Assembly (NCBI GenBank): GCA_036784855.1
Contig: JAZDSV010000026.1
Span: forward strand, 155,086-219,085
Direction of reading: 5' to 3'
Length of the DNA: 64,000 nucleotides
Source: Aphelidium insulamus
Taxonomy: Eukaryota; Aphelidiomycota; Aphelidea; Aphelidiaceae
Within the stretch, counting starts at the first letter, position 1; the number at the start of each line of letters is the position of its first letter. Under the pieces are notes generated by a model that saw nothing but the letters and a program-made list of their open reading frames with translations, did not search any database and had not been told where the DNA came from. The position numbers and the translations under genes were made by a program. Shown one piece after another: positions 10,601 through 21,755 of this stretch.

Positions 10601-13600
10601 ATGTCACCGCCTAGACCGGTGCGTGGTACTGCTGTCCCGGAGCAAGACCGCGGCGATGGGGGCGGTGAGGTCAACAACCAGCTGCTCACCCCGTTTATGC
10701 GCGCGTCCCTCCACTTCCAGCGCCTGGAGTCGGCCGCCTCCTCCACCAGCGCCATCAACGTCGGCCAGATCCCGTCCACGGCCAACTCTGGCACCGCCAC
10801 ACCGCACCACCTGCCGCCCAGCCGGTCAAGGTCGCTTCAGTCGTTGAATAGGCTTGACGAGTCCGCCGAGGTGCAGTCGTCGCCTGTCCGCAAGGCGGTC
10901 TCATCGTCGCTGCAGTCGTCGTCGTCGTATCGGTCCTCGCTGTCACGCTCGCGGGACAGCCTGCAGGGCAGCGTCTCGGGGGATGCCACCGCATTCGATG
11001 ATCACGGCCAGGATGATCCGTTCGGTGACAGCCACGCCGTCACCATCGCGGTGGACGGCGCCGACATTGACAGCATGGCAGCGGCACCCGCACTCACTGA
11101 CATGTCTGCTGTGGCCACGGTGGCGTCGGCTGCCGTCGCATTCAACGCCCTCAAGCCGGCATTGCCGCCCCGACCTGCCGCGATGGACACTGCCACCTCT
11201 GCCCCTGCCAAACCGCCTCTGCCCGCCCGTCCAAAGAATCCGGCGTCACTGCTGGACGTGCACTCGACTCCCGGCGGCTCGCTGTGGCCGGCGCCCTCGT
11301 CTCTGGAAGGTATGGAAATATGTCTACGATACTCACTGCTTATATTTGCACGCAGCATCACGCTCCTCGTCGGCGCGCACGCTGATCTCGGCGCTCAGCC
11401 AGCCGAAAACAGTGTTTCAGCAGCCGGACGCCACGGCAGCCAGTCGATTCCCGCCGCACGCATCGCTGGCCTCCCGCCTGCAGCCGCTAGATGTCACGGA
11501 GACGCGTGTTGGCGCGGTGGCAATGGGCGCGCCCGATCCGGCAACCCTCTTGCTGACATCCACGGACGCGGCGTCAACAGAGGTGCGACCGCTGCCGTCA
11601 GCAACTGCTCCCCCTGGGGCGCCGACCGTTGTAGCCGCTGCTGCGGTCACAGTGTCCCATATCGACACGCGGCAGACGTCGCTGCGGTGTGCGGTGACTG
11701 CGCGTTCATACGTGTGCACCGGCTCGCACTATGACTTTAAAATATGGAGCACGGTGGATGGGACGTGTTTGGGCGGGGCACACGGCGGTGCCACCATGCC
11801 ACCCGGAACCAACGCTGCAGCTGCAAGCGGCGCGGTGTCGGTGGCCCCAGACAGGTACCCATATGTATGTATGCATATGTATTAGGTAAATCAATAACGT
11901 TGTGCAGCAAAGCAGAGCTGCGTATAACAGCGCTGGCATTTGTGCCGTCGCCGCAACTGGATCACGACGCCAAGTACTGCTGGATCGGCTGGAGTGACGG
12001 CGACCTGTGGATGGTCAACATATTCACTGGGCAGGTGCTGGAGCGCCGCGTGTCCGCCCACAGCTATGCAGTGTGGCGTATTATGCGCAGTGCCGAGCAG
12101 ATGTGGACACTGGACGAGAACGGGGTGCTGCAGATATGGTCCGAGGTCCATCCGCGGGTGTCGGAGCCGTCGTTTTTCTCTGGAGATGGTGCGATTCTAT
12201 TATTTATACGTTTATATCTTTAATTTAATGTTTTTATATAGAACCTTTGCCGTCACACATGGGGCCGGTTGTCAGTTTGGAGGGGCGGCCGAAAACACTG
12301 CGCATCGCCAGCAAGCAACAGCATGCACTGGCGGTTGCCGGCGACCTATGGACTGCCAAGGACAGGACTGTTGAGGTGTGCAGGCCGCACAGCGATGGCA
12401 TTCAGCACCGAAAACGGTTCGAATCGCCGGTCGCATGTGGCGTAATCACCTGTTTGGCATCATTGTGTCCGGAGGGCGCCGTGCCGCCCACTCGCTATCC
12501 ATACGCACCGGTTGTCGCAGCGAACAGTCACGACGATGATGTGGCGGGAGATTCGCTGTACTACCGCGTATTCACCGGGCACTTGGACGGCAAAGTTATT
12601 GAGTGGGACGGCGAGTCGTTCAGCAAGCTGCGGCAGCTGGACATGGGCTCATACAGGATATCTGCGCTGCTTGGTGTGGGCGACAGTCACATTTGGGTCG
12701 GGTTTGGCACCGGGAAGATTGCGGTTCTTGACGTCGGTGCCGTGACTAGGCAACCAACGGATCACACGTCTCAGCAGCTCCTGCCCACCCAGTCATCGTC
12801 TATATCGGTGGTATCACAGAGCGCATCGGCACCGTCGCAACCGCCGCACCCTCCAGTCACCGTGCTGAAAGAGTGGCAGGCCGTCGTGGGGGAAGCGGTG
12901 GACGGTTTGGTGCTGGACGAAGATTCGCTCATTCACTGCGGCCATCTTATTGTGCTCTCCTTCTCCAAGGGCGGCCAGGTCAATTTGTGGGACGCATTGC
13001 TTCCGATTGACACTATGGGTACGCATGCGGCAATTACTTCATCGGCAAATATGCATATGTTAACATAACGGATAGATTGCGAGCTGAAACAGCAGGAGGC
13101 GCAGTACGTCGACTATGGAGATATGTCGCTCTTCATCGGCTCCTGGAACGTGGATGCGTGTAAACCCGATGCGTTGGAAGCGCGCGCAGAAGACAACTAT
13201 TTCCTCAACAAGTGGGTCACGTCCGTGCCAGAGGGTGCCGATATGTACGTGTTTGGCCTGCAGGAAATTGTGGACCTGGAGTCCAAAACGGTTGCCGCCA
13301 AAGTACGATACTATGTTGCTAATAGTAGCGGCTAAATCATTGACAGGGACTGTTCAAGCGAAGTGCTTCCGGCGCCGGCGAGGGAGCTGCCGCACTGGAC
13401 CACGCTAGCCGTGCCAATGCGTGGCGCGATCGGCTGTCCGTCGCCCTCCGAGACAATTTTCGACACTCATACCACGTCGTGGAGAGTCGTAATCTTGTTG
13501 GTCTGTTCACCTGCGTCTTTGTGAAGGAGGCAAATCTGCGCAGCGGGGCCGTGCACCACATTCGCTCTCAAACAGTCATGACGGGCATGGGCGGCACCTA

Positions 13601-14751
13601 TGGCAACAAGGGCGCCATCGTCACGCAGCTCATTTTTGGCGAGACGTCCATGTGCTTCGTCAATGCTCATCTGCCCGCGCACCAGGACAAGGTCACTAAG
13701 CGCAACATGGACGCCGCAACCATTCTGAGGACTCAGAGCGTCCCGCTGCTGGCCACCACGACAGTCGGGGCATTTGGTGGCGGTAGCGTCTCGTCGTTGT
13801 CGTCAAGTTCGGGCACGCAGATGTTGCAGGTTCGCTCCACCGGACACCGGCTGGATCCTGTTTGTTTTTTGCGCGGTGGCGACGGTTCCCAAGTGCTGGA
13901 CTATGAGGCTTGTTTCTTTTTCGGCGACCTGAACTACCGGATCGACGTCGATCGTCAGCGAGCACTGGATCTGCTGGCTGCCAGCGATTTGGAAAGCCTG
14001 TGGAGCGCCGATCAGCTCTTGAAGCAGCGCACGCCATCCAGTGGTAGCGGGGCAAGTGGGGGCGGCCATGGCGGTCTGGCCAAGCTGTTTGACGAGGGTC
14101 CTTTGGTATTCCATCCGACCTACAAGTACGACGTGGGCACCGATGTGTACGACAGCAGTGACAAGAAACGTATTCCCGCTTGGTGTGACAGGTTATTATT
14201 GCTGGTTATTTATTGTGCACCACACTCAATCCTTGTTAGAATATTGTATCGTGATGGTGTAGCGCGCGGTGCGAAGGGCACAGCTGCTGGCAATCGCTTG
14301 AGATTACAGTCATACCAGCGGTATGAGTGTCGCTCGTCGGACCACCGACCGATCGGGGCCCGCTTTTTGCTGCAGACCAAGACGATGCGATCTGACTCGT
14401 CTGGCTATACGGCACTGATAGCTGGCATTGAACGACAATGGGAGGCGCATCGAGAACAGGTTGTGTGGGACGCTTTCATTCGATGGATACTGCAGCGTGC
14501 GTGTCACCCAGCTGCCGGTGTTGTACCAGGTAATCCAGTGGCTATTTTACCGTCACTGGCATTGATATTGCAGCTACTGGAGCACGCGATCGCTGGATAG
14601 ATTATTGGCACATGATAGACGGGGCGATGCGTAGTGCACATGGTGATGTTGCTTCATGTTGGAAGGTAATCCATGAACGATATACTTTGAGTGCTTGCTG
14701 ACGCTTATTCAGATACTTCGTGAGCTGTCATCATCTGTACATACGAGATAA
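10601..14751 (+). CDS. WD40-repeat inositol polyphosphate 5-phosphatase
   Basis: Eight or nine exons, about 1250 residues, ATG 10601. Residues 1-400 are Ser/Ala/Pro-rich and disordered, with proline motifs (LPPRP, PPLPARP). Residues about 380-780 are a WD40-like beta-propeller region (YDFKIWSTVDG, YCWIGWSDGDLWMV, VLQIWSEVHP, GHLDGKVIEWDG, GQVNLWDALLP). The 5-phosphatase catalytic domain follows with all hallmarks: FIGSWNVDA, VFGLQEIV, GGTYGNKGAI, NAHLPAHQDK, FFFGDLNYRID, PTYKYD, KKRIPAWCDR and SSDHRPIGA. The WD40 plus 5-phosphatase architecture is known from plants and fungi. It should remove the 5-phosphate of PI(4,5)P2 or inositol phosphates on cytosolic membranes. A loop of about 60 residues rich in Ser/Gly lies before RLDPVCFLRG. 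Confidence 0.94.
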
Positions 14752-15531
14752 ATCTTGTGCATATATCCATTTCTCATTTATTCTGCGGGTTGTTAAATGC
14801 CCGACAACCGCATTTTTAGCAGCAAGGGCCCAGGTAAGAACTCGCGCGAGGGACGTGGCAAGAACTATATAAAGACCAAAGTGGAGCCTACAGATATACC
14901 TTTCCCATGGTCATATCATACCAGGTGCCAGTGATGGTTGCACTCATGACTACTGCCTGCTGACCGTGTATCGCTTACTCACCGTACGTCAGATCTGCAC
15001 TAACACCCGTGACGTGTTGACCATTACACGGACTATTAAAGAACCTTGGGCACTAAGCAACTGTGTGCATCTAGACAGAGCGCCGTATATAAGCCCAGTA
15101 TAAGTGAGGTGATACTACACCTGCGGCTGAGAGATATGGCGGCTGTGTGACCAGGACGATGCCACTCGATGACAGACAGCATCAGTGTGTCAGTTGACAG
15201 CGCCACCACCGCAAGCATCCCCCGGCACGGCCCTGACCATTCCACACACCTTTGCAGACCGAGAAGCTTGTTTGTCGGCAATCCCGCGGACCCCGCAGCA
15301 ACCACGTCATCCGGGGCGGTATGACCACCATCCCGCAAGAGTCATCCAGCGCCACCAACAAACAAACGCCAGCGGCTATAAAAGGCGGGTTTGCGCACCG
15401 GCTCGCCTTTCTCTCTCATACAGCAATATACTTGCTGTTCTTGCTGCCGTGCCTGCCTGCTGCTGCTCCCTTCACCTCTCTTCCCGCTCTCCTTCTCGTT
15501 ATTCGTACCCTCGGGTTATATCTCTCGCTCT
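14752..15531. other. Intergenic region with several TATA-like boxes and a short unplaced reading frame
   Basis: A 45-codon frame begins at ATG 14797 (MPDNRIFSSKGPGKNSREG) and ends before 14940. It has no recognisable family and may be non-coding. TATA-like elements occur near 14863 (TATATAAAG), 15084 (TATATAAG) and 15378 (CTATAAAAGG). The last is the strongest and sits about 150 bp before the next ATG. Confidence 0.4.
15375..15389 (+). promoter_or_regulatory. TATA box upstream of the basic hypothetical protein
   Basis: GGCTATAAAAGGCGG is a close match to a consensus TATA box. It lies about 145 bp upstream of ATG 15532, leaving room for a pyrimidine-rich leader (TCTCTC-rich, about 15410-15520). 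Confidence 0.6.
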
Positions 15532-16020
15532 GATGCGCAAGAAGAAGCGCTCTGCGGTGCCTGCTCCTTTGGCTTTGGACCTAGGCGCCTGCCTAGTGGA
15601 GGTAAGTGTAGGTAAGTGTGTGCGTAGATCTCGTAGACTGCTGAAGGGCGGCGAGGTGGTCAGTGTGCAAGCGGTGACTGCTTCTGCTGTCTCTGATGTA
15701 GTGGCTAACCCTGTAGCTGTTGCGGTACCCGAGACTAACCACGTAGACAGGTATGTGTGTGTGTGTGTGTGTGCTGTCTGCTGTATGCCTGTCTGTCTGT
15801 CTATATACACATACCCATACTCACACCGCTGTGCAGAGTCCGACCATCAAGAATATCAACATTTGAGACGGGCCGATTCAAGAAGCGCAAGGCGGTGCGA
15901 CGAGGGATGAGCAAGTTCCTACGCCAAGGTCCGAAAGCAAGTTGTGTTGGGATTTGTGTGGCAAATTGCTGTTCATTTTATTCGCAAGGCACAAAGCCAT
16001 TGCACAGCGCTACGGCATGA
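15532..16020 (+). CDS. Small basic hypothetical protein
   Basis: ATG 15532 begins MRKKKRSAVPAP. One intron with a (TG)n tract, about 15751-15837, joins NHVDR to VRPSRISTFETGRFKKRKA. The product is Arg/Lys-rich with two basic clusters (MRKKKR, RFKKRKAVRRG) that could be nuclear-localisation signals, or it could be a short ribosomal or nucleolar protein. A second optional intron of 60 bp near the end does not change the stop at 16020. No family is recognised. The consensus TATA box upstream supports transcription, but coding status remains uncertain. Confidence 0.4.
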
Positions 16021-16371
16021 AGGAATGTCTTGCTATACACCGGGCACATCAGAGGCTGCAATTCATCACAAGCAGCAAATTGGTCAGGCCATTGTTGATC
16101 GAACTCGCCAGCTGGGACGTTCTGGACTGCCAATTTAATTGTAAATAAAATTAAGGGGAAAACTTACGGGGACTCGAATCCTCACCAATATCGAGGACTC
16201 ACTTCTGGTTGCCATGGCGCCAACGTGTGAGAAACGGCTAAGTCCAATCATCAATTAAATAAGCGCTTTATTAAAAAGTCCGTTTGTCCGTTTAATTAAA
16301 TTAATTTAAAAAAAAAGAAAAAAAAAAGGCACAAATGAAAAGAAAAAAGAAGGAAAGACAACTATTAACGC
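16021..16371. other. Intergenic region
   Basis: AT- and A-rich 3 prime region between the basic protein and the minus-strand RA-like gene. It holds A-runs (16310-16328) and a small hairpin near 16175-16200. No gene is seen. Confidence 0.5.
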
Positions 16372-18274
16372 TCAGCGGGCAAAGCAATCGAGAAGCCAGC
16401 GGCGTTGCTGCTCGTAGCGCTGAACTGCAGCGGCAATCAACAGCTTCTCCTCGTTCTTCAGCTGCCGCAAGCGCCGATAGAGTGCCTCCGTATCGGCCGT
16501 GCCATTTGTCGGAACCAGTGAGGAGCGGCGGGCAGTCTCGGTGCGGCGCACTCCCACACAAAAGTGGAACAGACGCCCGTTGTCAGCGGCGGCACGCATG
16601 GCAGCGTCGATGGCGGCAGACAATGTGCCTGGGCGCCCAGACACGCGGCGTTCCAGCGGCGCATGGAACTGCCAGTTGTGGCGCACAAATAGCGGGACTT
16701 CGTCGGCGTCTAGCATGCGCAGCGTTTTGCCTATGGCGCGCGCACGTGTTAGTGTACGGGAGAGTACATAAGTGAGGATCACTTACGCCGAATGGGCCGC
16801 GCCTCTTGGTCGCCGCTATCCACGGCATAGCCACCGTAGCCATCGTCACCGTCGTCCCAGCCGTCTCGGCGACGCGCACTGCACACGTACTCTGCCTCAA
16901 ACATGCCACACATGGCGCGAAAGGTGTCTTGGGGCACCAGCCGCATCAGGGCAGGGTATCTGGCGGCCAGGGCGCCGTGAACGCCGTCCAGCACATCGGC
17001 GGCGGTGCAGTTGACGCGCATGCGCACCGGCACCAGCGCTTCGTCAACGTCGTGGTCGCGGTCACGGTCCAGCGTGGCCACAATATCGGCGAGGAGCACG
17101 TGCACGTGCACACTGTCTCGGTGGCTGCCGATTCACTGGTGGGCACTACTACTGCTGCGGCGGCAGAGATGGGCGCGGCAGTGACAGATGGCGACATTGG
17201 CGGCGTGTGATGGCCTGTCGTGATGTCGTGCTGTGAGTGGCCATTGCGCTGGTGGTGCCGTGGATGGTAAGGGTGTTGGTGCAGGCTCACCGATGGCGAG
17301 GACAGTGAGGCGCGTGATACCGCCGGGGACGGTAGCAGCAACAGCATTGGCGACGACCGGGAGCTGGTGTGCAGCGGGGGACGCCTGTCCAGTGACGACA
17401 CCGACTGTGTGGCGGTGGTGGTGGCGGAGTGGGGCGACGCGGTCTCTTCGGACAGTGCCGACGTGGAGGGCAGCAGTAGGTAGGGCCGGCTCATGAGCGG
17501 CGTTGAGGGCGCCGATGCCGAAGCCGCATAGTCGGCGTGGCGCGCGGCATATCGGCGGTCAGACGCGCTCATGGGAGCCGCCACGTCGTCATAGCTGCCA
17601 CTGCGGCCGCTACGGCCTGTACGCGTCGACATGGACGCGGCACTGGTGGTGACCGGGTGGGGACTGAGCGCGCGGCGTTGTTGCATTCGTCGCTGATGCT
17701 GAACGGCGTCTGGTGCGGCACTGACCGAGTAGGAGCGCGGCGGCACGGGGATCGCGGCGTGGTTTTCCTGAGTGGCAGCGCTCACATCGGTCGCCGGTGT
17801 GCGATCATTGCTGGAGCGGCGGCGTGGCGGGACGGGACCGGTGGACAGATCGAGTGGCAGCTGCTGTTGCTGGTGTAGCACGGCCTTACTCTGTCGCAGT
17901 GCCGGCCCGCTGTGCAACGACGGGCTGGACGAGGAGCGGTGCGCCCACAGCAAGCCCGTCTCTCTGTCGTGGCCATCCGTGTGCGACGCTATAGCTGGTA
18001 CTGCGGGCTGGTTACGCTCTCGTCTGCGCTGGCCATCAGCCGCGTTTCCAGGTGCTTCCGAAATGTTTGATATCACTGGAGTGAGAAGCTCCCTGGTGGG
18101 CTGCAGTTGCCGCCGCGTCGTTGGGCGCACGCCACCGGCAGACGCGCGTCTCCCATGCTGACTGACAATGCCGCCGGCTCGCGACGAGTCTGGCGTGGCT
18201 ACCAGCAATGCTGGCGCGGCCTTTGCGCCACCATTTGCGCGCCTGCCAGCCTTCTCTCGATACCCACTGTCCAT
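16372..18274 (-). CDS. Ser/Pro-rich protein with possible Ras-association-like domain
   Basis: The start MDSGYREKAGRR is at 18274-18272 and the stop at 16374-16372. The first about 390 residues are low-complexity (Ser, Ala, Pro, Arg, His), as in scaffold or regulatory proteins. The C-terminal part has a pattern like a ubiquitin-fold Ras-association domain: VPVRMRVNCTAADVLDGV, then after an intron KTLRMLDADEVPLFVRHNW, ending in a charged helix (ALYRRLRQLKNEEKLL). The reading frame changes near 17105-17120, beside a GTGCACGTGCAC repeat. Either a small intron with a weak donor or a real or assembly indel is needed to join the halves. The RA assignment is a pattern-level guess from the R-L-D-x-D-E-x-P-L-F-V spacing. 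Confidence 0.6.
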
Positions 18275-19161
18275 ATTAATGAATTGAAGCCGTAGAAACT
18301 GCCTTCTGCACAGCCACCGCAAGACAAGTAGAAATACTGCGGCGTGTCGGAAGTGCAATTCACACACTGTTACTTAATCAGTGTCGCAAATTATGGTGTC
18401 CCCGATGCGCCAATCATGTCGCGCCCAATGCGGGTTAATGGCGGCCAATCAGCACTTGCATCATTTGCAGTTCCAACAGACTCGTTTCCTTGGAGTAAAT
18501 AGCGTTCAAATTACAATGAACAGGTCCGTTTCAATGGTGACATATTAATGCGCACCACGCATGCTGAATTAACCTTCCGACTAGTAGGTATTGTCTGGCA
18601 CTGAAGTCAATTGTGCGCGTGTGCATCCGGCCAGGACATACGTGTGTATGAATAGCGGATAAGTTTGACACTGCTATATTTATAATAGACTTCACGCAAT
18701 AGTGGATAAGCACGTACCTTGGAGTGTACCGATCGGGCAAGGACGTGCCCACAGCATTCGCAGGTAGGTGTGGTAAATGATGATGGGGCCGGCGAAGAAT
18801 AGTGCCATTGTTTACAGTTCAAATACAAAAGCGATTTGACGTGTAAAAAAGGTTGCGCAAAACAGCCCGTATTCAATATGAATACGTCAGTGAGATCTAT
18901 TCAAGTATAAATGTTTTTATAAGCATAGAAGTATAGCAGATTCACGTGACTTGAGAAGTGATTTACTCGATAGAATTGATTAGGGTTCGGGTTGCCCGTG
19001 TGCGACAGGGACATCTGAAACACGCGCTTTGGCGACGCTGCACATCGAGATTACCGCGAGCTTTGCTGGCTCATAGCTGCGCGGGAATACCGAGTGTTGT
19101 CTGTCGGGGAGACGTGTTTGCGCTGGGTGGTTTGACGGTATTATAGAGGGTTGACGTGGTA
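18275..19161. promoter_or_regulatory. Shared upstream region of two divergent genes, with CCAAT boxes
   Basis: About 890 bp between the RA-like gene (minus) and the zinc-finger gene (plus). CCAAT-type motifs cluster at about 18409-18452 (GCCAATCATG, CCCAATGCGG, GGCCAATCAGC), close to the minus-strand gene. No convincing coding region was found. Confidence 0.5.
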
Positions 19162-21247
19162 ATGAAGTGCCAGGTGCGTGCACATAAAAATGTATCCCCC
19201 AGGCCATTAATCGTGCACAGGAGTACCAGGCCAGCGCACAGCCACAAAGACCACCACCGCCGCAACCACCGCCGCCTCCACAAGGTTGTTTCATGGCAGC
19301 GCGTCGGAATGGTACGCGTTGACAGGCGTAAATGCATTGCAGTGATATATAATACACTATATGCAGTGTTTGCGGATCGCTTCTCGCTGGACCGAGGCGA
19401 CGCGCCAACACCGCCCCTGACACCACTGACGATTCCGCGATCGTACGCCTGTCTGGGCAACTCCATCACCGTTCCGTCATCCGTGCTTTCGCTCTCATGC
19501 GGCGAATCGCCATGCGTGGATGAAGTGGAGCCGCTGTTTGGCGATTGTATGGAAGATTTTATGTCCGCTCCGGCCACTCCGCAACAGCCGTTTGCCTCCC
19601 CGCAGCTTGCTCATGGTACCTTCAAGAGTTGCCGTGTCGGGATTGGTGGCAGAACTGCTGATGATAATGATACAAATCGCCGGCTGGCCACAGATAGCGG
19701 CAGCGACACCGAGTTGATTTGTGACAGAGAACATAATGTACGCTCTGCTTTATCTGATGCTGGCCACAATGGCGCTGGCCACAATGATTTGCGCGCACCT
19801 TTAACTGACCGTCACAATGAAATTGTTTCCATACCGCGAGCGCCGGCGCCTCGACGGCACTCCGGTGCAAACCATCCCACATCGGCACTGCTGCAAGGCG
19901 ATACGGACAACGAGAATGACGGCCGCGATCACGATGGCGATCGCGACGACGGCGAAGACAGTTTACTGGCGGTGGCCATGCGTCTGGACGAAGCGGGTAC
20001 CAAATTGTTTTTGAAAGAGTTTTCTGGCGGCACCAATGCACTGCTGGGCAGTGACAATGGAGACAACGAAATTGGAGTATTTCCGCGCTTTAATACTGGG
20101 GATCTAAGCGATAGAAATTGTGCTGCCGACAATCCTGCGCGGAACCGGACTGCATTGGCAAGTGTATCTGCCGCCACACCCACTGCTACCACGTTATCCG
20201 CACCCGCATCATCAACATCATCATCATCGTCACTGCTGGGCGCTGAATGCCACAAGTTGCCGTTTTCGGGAAAGCTGACCTACCGCCGCGTTAGCTGCCC
20301 GCCCTACTTGACTCCGGTGCGGGTGCCTACTACAGCTGGCGTTACAGACCACGATCACACTCTGCCGCAAGCCGGGGACAAGCGTCGCCCAGATGGAATC
20401 GTGGCCGATACGCTGGCCATTCCTGGCAAACGGCGCAACACAATAACTATGGACCGGACGCTGCCAATGAACAAGGCGCCACCTTTTTGTACTTTTATCA
20501 CCGAAATGCAGCCTGGAGCTGCTAAAGGGCAGGCCAAGGTCTCAACACTACCTGTCTCCAGTATCAATAACAGCAACAGCAATAACAAAATCAATAACAA
20601 TAATGCGATGCAAGGTGCCTTTGGCGAACTATTGCTGTCGAGAGCGGCGCCGGGATACTCGCGCATGACCCTAGACGGCCACAGGGATGCTGATCAGGCT
20701 GCGCAACTGGTGCGATGCACCTATACCAGCTGCGAAAAGTTCTTTGACTCGGAGAGGAGCATGCGGTCACATGCGCGCATCCACTGCGGCGAACGCTCAT
20801 TCCAGTGCTCGTCGTGCATCTTGCGCTTCAGCCGCAACCACGATCTGAAGCGGTCAGTTTCTGTTATCTATTGCTACATCTGCCAATTCCATGATATGTA
20901 GCCACGAACGAATACATAGCGGCGTGCGGCCATATGTTTGCGTACACTGCGAAAAGACATTTCTGCGGCTGGACGCTCTGAATCGCCACTTGAAGGTGAA
21001 CAACGGGAAGGGATGTCGCACACGGCCCAAGAAGAATGATGGCGATGCGCTGGCAGATTTTGGCGGTCCAGGCGCCACAGACATGTACGAGTCGATGATG
21101 TCACCGGTGGAGCCGAACCTGAGCCAAGCACTGCGCTATACTACCGCTACGCCGCCGTCCACTTCCGACCTGTCTCACCCGCCACCCGTACCGCGGGCGG
21201 GACCCGATTCTGCACCGCTCAAGTTTGACATGAGCGCGACGCAATAG
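19162..21247 (+). CDS. C2H2 zinc-finger transcription factor (Crz1/Swi5-like fungal style)
   Basis: The best model starts at ATG 19162 with a 12-bp exon, a 47-bp intron, a Pro/Gln-rich exon (19221-19311), an intron ending at 19366, then a long exon; this keeps one frame. The long middle is Ser/Asp/Asn/Thr-rich and disordered, as in activation domains, with N-rich NNSNSNNKINNNNA. Near the C terminus are three C2H2 fingers: CTYTSCEKFF...HARIH, CSSCILRFSRNHDLKRH..H (split by an intron) and CVHCEKTFLRLDALNRH. The FSRNHDLKRH and DALNRH signatures are typical of fungal Crz1/Swi5-type factors. PPLTPL and SPQ motifs may be phosphorylation or docking sites. It should bind DNA in the nucleus; its targets are unknown. 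Confidence 0.88.
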
Positions 21248-21755
21248 TACAAATGTAATGACATGACATTGAATATATATACGATAGTTCGCCAATTTTT
21301 TCTTCTTCTTGACTTATTAATCGGTCTTGTCGTCTTTGTCGGCTTCTACACTGTGTATGTAAAGCGTAGATCATATATCAATATAGATCATATATGTATG
21401 CAAAGGCCGTGACAGCCAGTAAAAAAGAGAACATAGACGCAAGTCTTTGTTACCGAAGCGTTTCAGTCTTGCGTGAATGTGAAAACAAAAAAGTCTTGGC
21501 AACAAGCATGCGTATAACCATACGTTCGGTATCAGCTTGCCTGTTGGTCGCCGTTACTGTTGTTAGTGGCACGGCACAGCTACTCTGTTCATACATTGCC
21601 TCCTCATTGCCTCATTGCGTCTTTTACTGTCGATTGGCAGCCTAGCAACGCCGAGAGTCCTCCGCTCTCCGTCGAGGGCTTAGATTAGTCCTTGCCATAA
21701 TTATGGTTGCCAGGACCACGCAGCCAGCTATTAATAACTCGTGCATAACAGCAAT
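21248..21755. other. Intergenic region, promoter of the INPP5E-like gene
   Basis: No gene is seen. A short direct repeat ATAGATCATATAT occurs twice near 21366-21395. At 21705-21719 a GGTTGCCAGGACCAC sequence resembles an RFX X-box half-site, about 40 bp before the ATG. Confidence 0.5.

Noticed and set aside
15185-15530. Reading frames upstream of the basic protein
   Set aside because: They overlap the TATA box and pyrimidine-rich leader and have no domain.
16160-16230. tRNA-like T arm on the minus strand (GATTCGAGTCCCC)
   Set aside because: No acceptor stem or anticodon arm can be paired around it; only a small hairpin forms.
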